Part shown: positions 9,239-17,235 of the stretch, piece after piece
How the letters are laid out: each line of letters opens with the position of its first letter
Position numbering within the stretch: position 1 is the stretch's first letter
From: JARRQJ01 sp963810615
GTDB lineage: Bacteria; Pseudomonadota; Gammaproteobacteria; DRLM01
Length of the DNA stretch: 64,000 nt
Assembly: GCA_963810615.1 (NCBI GenBank)
Contig: CAWEOA010000001.1
Location: 186,001 to 250,000 of the forward strand
Reading direction: 5' to 3'
Position numbers and translations under genes: made by a program
The notes under the pieces: model-generated
What the model was told of the DNA's origin: nothing
Seen by the model: the letters and a program-made list of their open reading frames with translations, nothing else
Databases searched by the model: none

Positions 9239-10348
9239 ATGACCGTCGGGGAACGGAATAAGAATCGCCATATGGAGAGTGCCCGACCTTTGTGCTTGCG
9301 TCCGTATCTGCCCTGGGTGATCCTGGCTATAGGGGTATTATTATCCATCGTCGCCTTCTTCTCAGTGAAGACTTGGGAAAAGGCTGTCGTGCATATCGAC
9401 TTTGAAATGCTTTCAGCCAGCCATGCCGCGGCTATAGGCAATGAATTGACCCGCCATTTGGATGCTTCCGAGGCGCTCGTTGGTTTATATGCCGTGTCAC
9501 AATATGTCGATCGCAGGCAGTTTGATCAATTCGCTACAGACGTATTGGCAAGCCACGCTGATATTCAGGCGTTGATGTGGGCGCCGCGCGTCACCGCCGC
9601 CGATCACCCGGTCTTAATGCGCCAGGCCGCGCAGGACGGATTAATGGATTTTCGTATCCATGACATCAACGGCGGTGATACGGACATGTCCGCACCAGCG
9701 TCGGCGGAATATGCTCCCATCCTTTACGTCCAACCCATGAATCAAAATGAGAACTTAGTGGGAACTGATTTAATAGCCGATCCCAACTATCACGATTTAT
9801 TGGAAACGGCTTGTGACACAGGGCATATGACGGTATCCGCTCCGCTACAATTGAATTTAAAAACGGCGGATGGTGTGGGTAATGGGGTGTTGTTGGTGCA
9901 TGCCGTCTATTACCAGGGTGCAAATCTGGATACTGTGGCAGGACGGCGCACGAGTTTAAAAGGCTATGTGCTGCAATTGTTCCGTATTGGCGACCTGATC
10001 GAGGAGGCGCTAAGGGAAAGCGCGGTGCTCGGTCTGGATATCAGCGTGGTGTATGGGCAGGATCCGGATAAGCTGCAGCGAAATTATTTTCACTCGTCAC
10101 TGTCGCGCAACAATTTCCAGATCAGTTCATTTTTACGTAATCTTACCGGTTCCGCCGACGGCCTTGAGTTACGGACCTCCTTGGACAGTTTGGGGAAATC
10201 ATGGGCATTGATGTTTACGCCGGCGCCGCGGTTCTGGTCGAATCACCCGATGTGGACGGCCTGGGCGGTGTTGGTGGCCGGTTTGTTGTTGTCCATGTTG
10301 TTTGCGGCAATCGCGTGGCTGTTGTCGCGGCAGCCAAGTCGCCCATAA
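9239..10348 (+). CDS. CHASE-domain membrane sensor lacking an output domain
   Basis: 369 residues. A TM helix near residues 25-45 is followed by ~270 extracytoplasmic residues with a CHASE-domain pattern (ASEALVGLYAVSQYVDRRQF; LMWAPRV; YAPILYVQP; VGTDL), and a second TM helix (about 340-365) directly before the stop. CHASE domains normally sense small ligands for histidine kinases, GGDEF/EAL proteins or cyclases, which follow the second helix. Here only RQPSRP remains on the cytoplasmic side, so no effector is fused. The ATG at 9239 has GAGGAAG upstream and fits the domain; an upstream in-frame ATG at 9122 would add an unlikely 39-residue leader. The chain could be truncated or work with a separate partner. 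Confidence 0.8.
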   Translation: MTVGERNKNRHMESARPLCLRPYLPWVILAIGVLLSIVAFFSVKTWEKAVVHIDFEMLSASHAAAIGNELTRHLDASEALVGLYAVSQYVDRRQFDQFATDVLASHADIQALMWAPRVTAADHPVLMRQAAQDGLMDFRIHDINGGDTDMSAPASAEYAPILYVQPMNQNENLVGTDLIADPNYHDLLETACDTGHMTVSAPLQLNLKTADGVGNGVLLVHAVYYQGANLDTVAGRRTSLKGYVLQLFRIGDLIEEALRESAVLGLDISVVYGQDPDKLQRNYFHSSLSRNNFQISSFLRNLTGSADGLELRTSLDSLGKSWALMFTPAPRFWSNHPMWTAWAVLVAGLLLSMLFAAIAWLLSRQPSRP

Positions 10349-10354
10349 TCCTTT

Positions 10355-11176
10355 TTATGAATCTTTGTGCTCGTAAATGTGCACGTCGCGCTGCGGGAAC
10401 GGAATGGTGATTTTCTCCGCGTCAAAGCGCTTCTTTATGCGTTCGTTGAGATCGAAGAACACCGCCCAGTAATCCGCGGTGTTGACCCAGGGGCGCACGA
10501 CGAAGTTGACGCTGCTATCGGCCAGTTCGACGACCCCTATCAGCGGTGCCGGTTCCTTGAGAATTCGTTGATCCTCGCCGAGGATATCCGTCAATGCCTG
10601 GCGGGTCTTGTCCAAATCGGCATCGTAGCCGACCCCTACTACCAGATCGATGCGGCGTTCGGTCCTGGCCGAGTAATTGGTGATGGTGCCGCCCATTACC
10701 TGGGCATTCGGAAGGATGATCGTTTTATTATCGGGTGTCTTCAGAATCGTGGTGAAGATCTGCACTTCTTCCACCGTGCCGGCGACGCCGCCGCCTTCGA
10801 TATAATCACCTACCTTGTACGGTCTAAAAATAATGATCAGTACGCCGGCGGCTAGGTTCGCCAATGAGCCTTGCAGCGCCAGGCCGATAGCCAGACCGGC
10901 CGCGCCGATTACGGCTATGAATGAAGTAGTCTGCACCCCGAGTTGGTTGATGGCGGCGAGCGCCACGAAGGTCATCAAGGCCACATAGGCGACATTACCG
11001 ATAAATCTTGCCAGCATCGTGTCCAGTTTGGCTTTGTCCATCGCCCGGTGCATCAGGCCGGTTAAAGCCTTGGCAATCCATCTGCCAATGACAAGAATGG
11101 CGATGGCCGCGATAATCTTTAAGCCGAAGGTGGTGAATAGGTCCTGCGCTTTTTGGAGTAGATCGTTGGGGTCCAT
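10355..11176 (-). CDS. mscS: small-conductance mechanosensitive channel MscS
   Basis: 273 residues, close to the E. coli MscS length of 286. An N-terminal region of three TM helices ends in the Gly/Ala-rich pore helix (GAAGLAIGLALQGSLANLAAG, about residues 93-113), followed by the beta domain (GDYIEGGGVAGTVEEV, ILPNAQVMGGTITNYS) and the alpha-beta C-terminal domain. It opens under membrane tension on hypo-osmotic shock and releases solutes. The gene converges with the CHASE gene with only six bases between stops. Confidence 0.93.
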   Translation of the reverse strand: MDPNDLLQKAQDLFTTFGLKIIAAIAILVIGRWIAKALTGLMHRAMDKAKLDTMLARFIGNVAYVALMTFVALAAINQLGVQTTSFIAVIGAAGLAIGLALQGSLANLAAGVLIIIFRPYKVGDYIEGGGVAGTVEEVQIFTTILKTPDNKTIILPNAQVMGGTITNYSARTERRIDLVVGVGYDADLDKTRQALTDILGEDQRILKEPAPLIGVVELADSSVNFVVRPWVNTADYWAVFFDLNERIKKRFDAEKITIPFPQRDVHIYEHKDS

Positions 11177-11357
11177 CTGAATCCTTCCTTTATGATGTGA
11201 GGTTTTGATTTCCAGTAGCGATTCTGCGTCGGTGGCTTAGCTCGTAATACCGATCTGCCGATGGTCGGCCATCACCAAGTATATGCAGAAAGCCTGCTTA
11301 CTTCCTGACGCTGATTCTTATTGGTCCCGGGGTATCGATAATGCTAATCGCTTTACA

Positions 11358-14300
11358 TCACAGCGCCAACTTCGTCGTCGGCAATGCGGCGGGGATTTTA
11401 CCCAGCAGGCGTTCGCGCATCTGCCGGCGTTCTTCGTCGCTCAGTGCTTGCAGGGCCTCGAGTTCGCCGGCGATGAGCGCCGCCACCGGAACGCCGTCAC
11501 GGAATAGGATGCGATTGCCGGCGAGGGCGGGGATGCGCATCCCGGGGGTGAGGATGCCTGCCAGGTTCAGGGGGTCGGCGGCGGAGAGGACGATATAGTC
11601 ATCGTGCGCCGGCCGCCTGCGGGTGTCGCGTAAGCTGCCAACCGCTTCGGGGAGGGCGAACTGTTCGCCGCTGAAACCCTGTACGAAGCGGCCGCCGCGC
11701 ACGTCGCCGCGCGCCTCCAGGCGGCGGTATATATATAAGAGTTCCCGCCACGGCGGCAGATTGCTTTCCCGCTCCAATAATTTTCTGAACACCACGCCGT
11801 AGCGGCGCAGCAGGACCTTGGCGATATGCTCCGCGCGCGCGTTCTTCTGCTCCGGAGGTAGAGGCGAACGGCGCAGCAATTCCCAGCGGCCCGCCTCGTC
11901 CAGACTTACCGCGCCTTTGCGGCGGCGGGAATGGCGGCCGTAGCCGGCGAGGCGTTGCGCCGGAGCGATCAAGGCGCGCAGTCCCGCAAAACTGTCGGCG
12001 GTGATCAGACCCCAGGCTGCCAGTTCGCCCAAGGCCTGTTCCACTTGAGTACGTAACAGACCGCTGTCCTGTACCAGATCGAAGAAGAAGGAGGCGCCAT
12101 GTTGTTGCAGCAGGCCGGAGATCTTGCATGCTGTCGCCGACAGCACTTTGAGCGTTTCGGTATTAGCGGATTCGTTATTCGTGCGCCAATACATGGAGTG
12201 CCGGCGCGGCAGTATGGCGATGGGAGTCATGCGCACCGGTGCCGCCTTACGGCTCTCGCCGTCGGGCTTATCCTTTACAAATCCAGAGGGGGAGCGGTTA
12301 TTGGGCGGATTGAGACGCAGCCAGGTGTAGCGGCCCGCAGTGCACAAATCATCCAGCATATGCGACAGATACATCTCCACCCGCGCCGGCAGGATGTCTT
12401 TTTCCCAGGCGGCGGCGGGCAGGGGGTAGCCTTCCAGTTGCAGCAGCACCCCGGCCAAGGCCTCCGGTCCTTCACCGCGCGCCTCGCCCAGGTGTTGCCA
12501 GCGCAGAAGGAAACGCATGAAGTCGGCGGGACTCACTGCCTCGATCTCGCGGCGCAGTTGTTGCACCGTGTAACGGTGAATGCGCGCCAGCAGGCCGCGC
12601 TCGCACCATTCGGTGTCCTGTGCGGCAGCGGTAAAGCGGCCCTGCAGTACATAACCTTCCTGTTCCAAGGCGGCGAGTGCGGTATTGATTTGCGCTATAT
12701 CCACGCCTAAGGGCGCCGCGAGTTGCGCAGCGGTGACAGGACCCAGTCCTTCCAGACGGCTGCGGAGGATCTCGCGCAGCGCGTCTTCCGCGTTCCAGCT
12801 GCCGGATTCGGCCAGGGGCGGCAGCTGCGGTTTGAGTTTTGCCGCGGGGAACAGCGCCATGAGTTCCGCAAGCCGTTCGGCGGCTAACCATAATGTGTTG
12901 CCCTGCGTCGTGGTCAGGAGCGCGGCGCGGCCCTGCAGCATCAGGGATTGCATGAGATGCGGCCACTCCGGCACGGTGGCCTCGCGTTCACCTTCCTGTG
13001 CGGTGAGAAAGCCCAACACGTTGAGGGCGTCATGCAGTTCATCAGGGGTGCGCGCCTCGGGCCAGGCCTCGGCGCGCACCTGGGCGATGGCGATGGCATC
13101 CAGACGTCCCAGCTCAGCAGCGTCCTGCGGGGCGAGAAAGCGGCGTTGCTGCACGGCCAGGGTGCGGCGCTCCTCGGCGGGGGCGTCGTCGAGGAAGGCG
13201 TAGGGTTTGGCGGTGAGTATGGCCTGGGCCAGCGGCGACGGCGCGGCGAGATCGCGGGCGACGATTTTCACTGTGCCTTGTTCCAGATTCCGCAGCAGTT
13301 GTTCCAGGCCTTCGATGTCCATGGCCTCGTAGAGACAATCATGGAGGGTCTGCTTGACCAGAGGGTGATCCGGAACCTCGCGGTCGCCGGCGATGTTTTC
13401 CAGGCAGGCAAGTTGATCGGGAAAGACCACCGCCATCAGATCCTGGGCCGCCGAACGTTGCCATTGTGCCGGGATGCGCTTGCCGTTGCGGTTACGCAGC
13501 ACCGCCAGGGCGATATTGGCATTCCAGCGCCAGCGGGTCTCGAACAGCGGTGCGGCGAGTACCGCCTGGATCAACACCGCGCGCACCGTCGCCGTCTTCA
13601 AGTAGTCGGCCACTTCCGCCAGCGGGAAGCTGTGGGTGGGACCCAGAGACAACACGATGCTGTCTTCCAGCGCCGCCGCCTGCAGTTCGAAGTTGAACTT
13701 GCGGCAAAAGCGTTTGCGCAAGGCCAGTCCCCAGGCGCGGTTGATGCGCGCACCGAAGGGGGCGTGAATCACCAGATGCATGTCGCCGGTCTCGTCGAAG
13801 AAACGTTCCAGCACCACGGTGTGCTGGGTCGGCATCACGCCCAGAGCTGCCTGCGCCGCGGCGAGATACTCGGTCAATTGTTGCGCGGCGGCCGGCGGCA
13901 GCTGCAAGTCGTCGCGCAACCAGGCGCAGCTCGCGGCCATGCCGTCGTGCAGTTTTTCCGAAATGCTTTCTCGCAAACGCGATACCGCGCGGGATAATTC
14001 ATCCGTGCGGCCCGGCGCCTCACCCAGCCAGAAGGGGAGGTTGGGCGGCTGGCCGCGGGCGTCCTCCACATACACCTTGCCTTGCTCGATCTTGAGGATG
14101 CGATAGGAGGTGTTGCCTAGTTGAAAGATGTCGCCGGGCATGCTTTCGAAGGCGAAGTCTTCGTTGAGACTGCCGATGAAAAAACTTTCCGGCTGCAGGA
14201 TCACGTCGTAATCGAATTGATCGGGGATGGCGCCGCCATTGGTGACCGCCACCAGGCGCGCGCCGCGCCGGCCGCGCAGCATGCCGTTGACCGCATCGCG

Positions 14301-15914
14301 ATGCAGATAGGCGCCGCGCCGGCCGCGGTGGGTGGCAAAACCGTCGGCGAGCATGCGTACTACCGCGGTGAATTCGTCGCGAGACAGATCGCGATACGGC
14401 CAGGCGCAGCGCAGGGTTTCATACAGCGCCTGTTCCTGCCATTCGTGGCTGGCCACTTCGGCGACGATCTGCTGCGCCAGCACGTCCATCGGTTGCTGCG
14501 GAATGGGGATGCGGTCCAGTTCTTCGCGGCGTACTGCGTCGAGCAGGGCGGCGCATTCCACCAAGTCATCTTGCGACAAGGGGAACAGCCGTCCCTTGGG
14601 CGTGGCGGCGACGGCATGGCCGGCGCGTCCCACCCGTTGCAGAAAGGCGGCGATGGCGCGCGGCGAACCCAATTGACACACCAGATCCACATCGCCGATA
14701 TCGATGCCCAATTCCAGGGAGGCGGTGGCCACCAGGGCGCGCAACTTCCCGGCCTTGAGGCGTTGCTCCGCATCGAGGCGGTGTTCGCGGGACAGGCTGC
14801 CGTGGTGGGCGGTGACGAATGCTTCGCCGATGCGCTCGGCGAGAAAGCGCGCCGCCCGTTCCGCCAGGCGGCGGGTATTGACGAAGATCAGCGTGGTGCG
14901 ATGGTCATTGATCAACTGTTCGAGGCGGTCGTAGATCTCGGTCCAGACCTCGTTGGCCATCACCGCCTCCAGCGGCGAACCGGGGATCTCGATGGCGATA
15001 TCGCGGTTGCGCACATGGCCGGTGTCGATGATGGTGCAATTGCCATTATTAGAACGAGGACTGATTTTGTCCCCTCTCCCTCCAGGGAGAGGGGTAGGGG
15101 TGAGGGCGAGTAATGAATTGTCTTTAGAAACACCCTCACCCAGTCCCTCTCCCCCGAGGAGAGGGAACGTACTAGTAGGTGCACCGGTAAGGAAGTGCGC
15201 CATATCCTCTATGGGTTTCTGGGTCGCCGACAGGCCGATGCGGATAGGTGCATGTCCCCGGTATTCCCGGCATAAGGCGGCGAGCCGTTCCAGGGACAAG
15301 CTCAAATGGGCGCCGCGCTTGTTACCCGCCAGGGCATGGATCTCGTCAACGATCACGCTGCGCACCGTGGCCAGCATGCGCCGCCCGGAATCGGAGCTGA
15401 GCAATATATATAGAGACTCGGGGGTGGTGACCAGGATATGCGGCGGCTGGCGGCGCATGCGCTCGCGCTCGGCCTGGGGTGTATCGCCGCTGCGTACCTG
15501 GGCGCGGATCGCCACATCGGGTAGCTGCTGCATCAGCAGTTCATCACGAATACCTGCCAGGGGCAGTTCGAGGTTCTTATGAATATCGTTGGATAAGGCC
15601 TTGAGCGGAGAGACATATAGCACCCGGGTCTCGTCGGGCAGCGGAGAGCTGAGTCCCTCGCGGATCAGCTCATCGATGGCGGCGAGAAAGGCCGCCAGGG
15701 TCTTACCCGAACCCGTAGGGGCGGCGATCAGGGTATGGGCGTGACGGCGTATCGCCGGCCACGCCTGGCGCTGGACTTCGGTGGCGGGACCGAATTGCCG
15801 GGCGAACCAGGCGGCGACCGCGGGGTGAAAATGCTGCGATGGCATGTCTCCATCATAACGCAAAATTTGCAAATCCGGATGGGATGTTCCACGCGCGCTG
15901 CGATATTGTGTCAC
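11358..15914 (-). CDS. lhr: Lhr-type DEAD/DEAH-box ATP-dependent helicase
   Basis: 1518 residues, close to the ~1540 of E. coli Lhr. An N-terminal SF2 core shows Walker A (APTGSGKT, near residue 61), DEIH, SAT and the motif V/VI region (LGIDIGDVDLVCQLGSPRAI, QRVGRAGH); the Lhr-specific winged-helix and beta-barrel domains and a long C-terminal extension follow. Lhr is a 3'-5' nucleic-acid helicase linked to DNA repair. Two oddities: residues ~250-282, between the SAT region and the second RecA domain, are encoded by a palindromic GC-rich repeat, and a Pro/Lys-rich stretch near residues 1195-1225 also looks inserted. GTG 15914 has GGGGAAG upstream; ATG 15845, just before the conserved FHPAVAAWF, is an alternative. 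Monocistronic. Confidence 0.93.
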   Translation of the reverse strand: MTQYRSARGTSHPDLQILRYDGDMPSQHFHPAVAAWFARQFGPATEVQRQAWPAIRRHAHTLIAAPTGSGKTLAAFLAAIDELIREGLSSPLPDETRVLYVSPLKALSNDIHKNLELPLAGIRDELLMQQLPDVAIRAQVRSGDTPQAERERMRRQPPHILVTTPESLYILLSSDSGRRMLATVRSVIVDEIHALAGNKRGAHLSLSLERLAALCREYRGHAPIRIGLSATQKPIEDMAHFLTGAPTSTFPLLGGEGLGEGVSKDNSLLALTPTPLPGGRGDKISPRSNNGNCTIIDTGHVRNRDIAIEIPGSPLEAVMANEVWTEIYDRLEQLINDHRTTLIFVNTRRLAERAARFLAERIGEAFVTAHHGSLSREHRLDAEQRLKAGKLRALVATASLELGIDIGDVDLVCQLGSPRAIAAFLQRVGRAGHAVAATPKGRLFPLSQDDLVECAALLDAVRREELDRIPIPQQPMDVLAQQIVAEVASHEWQEQALYETLRCAWPYRDLSRDEFTAVVRMLADGFATHRGRRGAYLHRDAVNGMLRGRRGARLVAVTNGGAIPDQFDYDVILQPESFFIGSLNEDFAFESMPGDIFQLGNTSYRILKIEQGKVYVEDARGQPPNLPFWLGEAPGRTDELSRAVSRLRESISEKLHDGMAASCAWLRDDLQLPPAAAQQLTEYLAAAQAALGVMPTQHTVVLERFFDETGDMHLVIHAPFGARINRAWGLALRKRFCRKFNFELQAAALEDSIVLSLGPTHSFPLAEVADYLKTATVRAVLIQAVLAAPLFETRWRWNANIALAVLRNRNGKRIPAQWQRSAAQDLMAVVFPDQLACLENIAGDREVPDHPLVKQTLHDCLYEAMDIEGLEQLLRNLEQGTVKIVARDLAAPSPLAQAILTAKPYAFLDDAPAEERRTLAVQQRRFLAPQDAAELGRLDAIAIAQVRAEAWPEARTPDELHDALNVLGFLTAQEGEREATVPEWPHLMQSLMLQGRAALLTTTQGNTLWLAAERLAELMALFPAAKLKPQLPPLAESGSWNAEDALREILRSRLEGLGPVTAAQLAAPLGVDIAQINTALAALEQEGYVLQGRFTAAAQDTEWCERGLLARIHRYTVQQLRREIEAVSPADFMRFLLRWQHLGEARGEGPEALAGVLLQLEGYPLPAAAWEKDILPARVEMYLSHMLDDLCTAGRYTWLRLNPPNNRSPSGFVKDKPDGESRKAAPVRMTPIAILPRRHSMYWRTNNESANTETLKVLSATACKISGLLQQHGASFFFDLVQDSGLLRTQVEQALGELAAWGLITADSFAGLRALIAPAQRLAGYGRHSRRRKGAVSLDEAGRWELLRRSPLPPEQKNARAEHIAKVLLRRYGVVFRKLLERESNLPPWRELLYIYRRLEARGDVRGGRFVQGFSGEQFALPEAVGSLRDTRRRPAHDDYIVLSAADPLNLAGILTPGMRIPALAGNRILFRDGVPVAALIAGELEALQALSDEERRQMRERLLGKIPAALPTTKLAL
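15071..15165. repeat. pair of inverted palindromic repeats inside lhr
   Basis: Two arms face each other. Left: CCCCTCTCCCTCCAGGGAGAGGGG (15071-15094, a near-perfect hairpin) followed by TAGGGGTGAGGG to 15106. Right: CCCTCACCCAGTCCCTCTCC... to 15165, again able to form a hairpin. Together they make an inverted-repeat element of about 95 bases. It resembles the intergenic palindromes at 34834-34866 and, more weakly, 27254-27304. It keeps the lhr frame open on the minus strand. Confidence 0.8.
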
Positions 15915-16012
15915 AATACTTCCCCATTAAGTCAATCGCTTGGCATATATATCAATAGTAATCTCTCTAGCTTGTGGTTATGTCTAACTAGAGAAGCTCA
16001 TCAGAGTTAAAA

Positions 16013-17083
16013 ATGTCCAGTCTGTTTCTACACTGCCGTCCCGGTTTCGAGGGCGAGTGCGCCGCCGAGATTCAGGAACTCGCGGCTACGCGCAGCGTCG
16101 CCGGCTATTGCAAGGCCAAACCCGGGTCGGCCTTTGTCATCTTTCAGCCGCATGATCCGGCGTTGGCGCCGCGTTTACATATCGAATTACCGTTTCCAGA
16201 ATTAATCTTTACCCGTCAATGGTTCGTGCTTGTAGCCGAATATAAGGACTTGCCGTTGACGGATCGCGTAACACCGCTGATTGCAAGCTTGCAGGCATTG
16301 CCGGCGCCGGTGAGTGAAATATTTCTGGAGACGCCGGACACCAACCCGGGCAAGGAGCTGTCCGCTTTGTGCCGTGCCATTGAACGGCCCTTAGAGGAGG
16401 CGCTGCGCAAGACCGGTCGTTGGCAACCGCAGTCCGGGCAAGAGACAGTGCGCCTCCACGTCTGTTTCCTGAGCGGCACGGCGGCCTATGCGGGTTACGC
16501 TGTCCCTGGCAACAGCGCGCCGTGGTCCATGGGTATCCCGCGCCTCAGGTTTCCCCGCGGCGCGCCCAGCCGTTCCACCTTGAAATTGGAAGAAGCCCTG
16601 CTGCATTTTTTGACGGCGGAAGAGCGTGAGCGCCTGCTGCAACCGGGGATGAGCGCCGTGGATCTGGGCGCCGCGCCCGGCGGTTGGACCTGGCAGTTGG
16701 TGCGCCGCCACCTACGGGTCACCGCGGTCGATAACGGTGCCCTCGCGCCCGAATTGCTCGAGTCCGGGGTGGTGGAGCACGTGCGTGCCGACGGTTTTCG
16801 TTACCAGCCGTCCAAGCCGGTCGACTGGATGGTGTGCGACATTGTCGAACAGCCGATCCGCATCGCCGAACTGGCGGCGCAGTGGCTAGTCCGGGGTTGG
16901 TGTACACACACCATCTTTAATCTGAAATTGCCGATGAAAAAGCGTTTTCTGGAAGTGCGACGCTGTCTGGCGCACATCGATGAGCGGCTGCAGGAGGCGG
17001 GCATTGTTTACGATGTGGCCTGTAAACAGCTTTACCACGATCGTGAAGAGGTCACTGTCTATTTATGCCGGCGGAGTGCATAG
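16013..17083 (+). CDS. rlmM: 23S rRNA 2'-O-ribose C2498 methyltransferase RlmM
   Basis: 356 residues, the usual RlmM (YgdE) size. The N-terminal part is a THUMP-like RNA-binding region; the C-terminal Rossmann methyltransferase domain has the SAM-binding DLGAAPGGWTWQL motif near residue 220 and the catalytic-type Lys residues of 2'-O-methyltransferases around NLKLPMKKR. It methylates C2498 of 23S rRNA in the peptidyl-transferase region using S-adenosylmethionine. ATG 16013 immediately precedes the conserved SLFLHCRPGFE start. Divergent from lhr, ~98 bases apart. Confidence 0.95.
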   Translation: MSSLFLHCRPGFEGECAAEIQELAATRSVAGYCKAKPGSAFVIFQPHDPALAPRLHIELPFPELIFTRQWFVLVAEYKDLPLTDRVTPLIASLQALPAPVSEIFLETPDTNPGKELSALCRAIERPLEEALRKTGRWQPQSGQETVRLHVCFLSGTAAYAGYAVPGNSAPWSMGIPRLRFPRGAPSRSTLKLEEALLHFLTAEERERLLQPGMSAVDLGAAPGGWTWQLVRRHLRVTAVDNGALAPELLESGVVEHVRADGFRYQPSKPVDWMVCDIVEQPIRIAELAAQWLVRGWCTHTIFNLKLPMKKRFLEVRRCLAHIDERLQEAGIVYDVACKQLYHDREEVTVYLCRRSA

Positions 17084-17235
17084 ATTGGTACCATCTTTGC
17101 GTTGTTATCATAAGAAGCGCGAGAGATCTAAACAAACTGACATATAATTCGATAACCACACCAGCGGCGTGGCGACACCGGCACATGCGAAAGCCTGTTA
17201 GGCATTTTTAGTAACAGAATGGATTACATCCCTCA

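Noticed and set aside
12948..13997. Long frames antisense to lhr
   Set aside because: Composition bias of a GC-rich gene; no domain recognised and the sense strand encodes helicase motifs.
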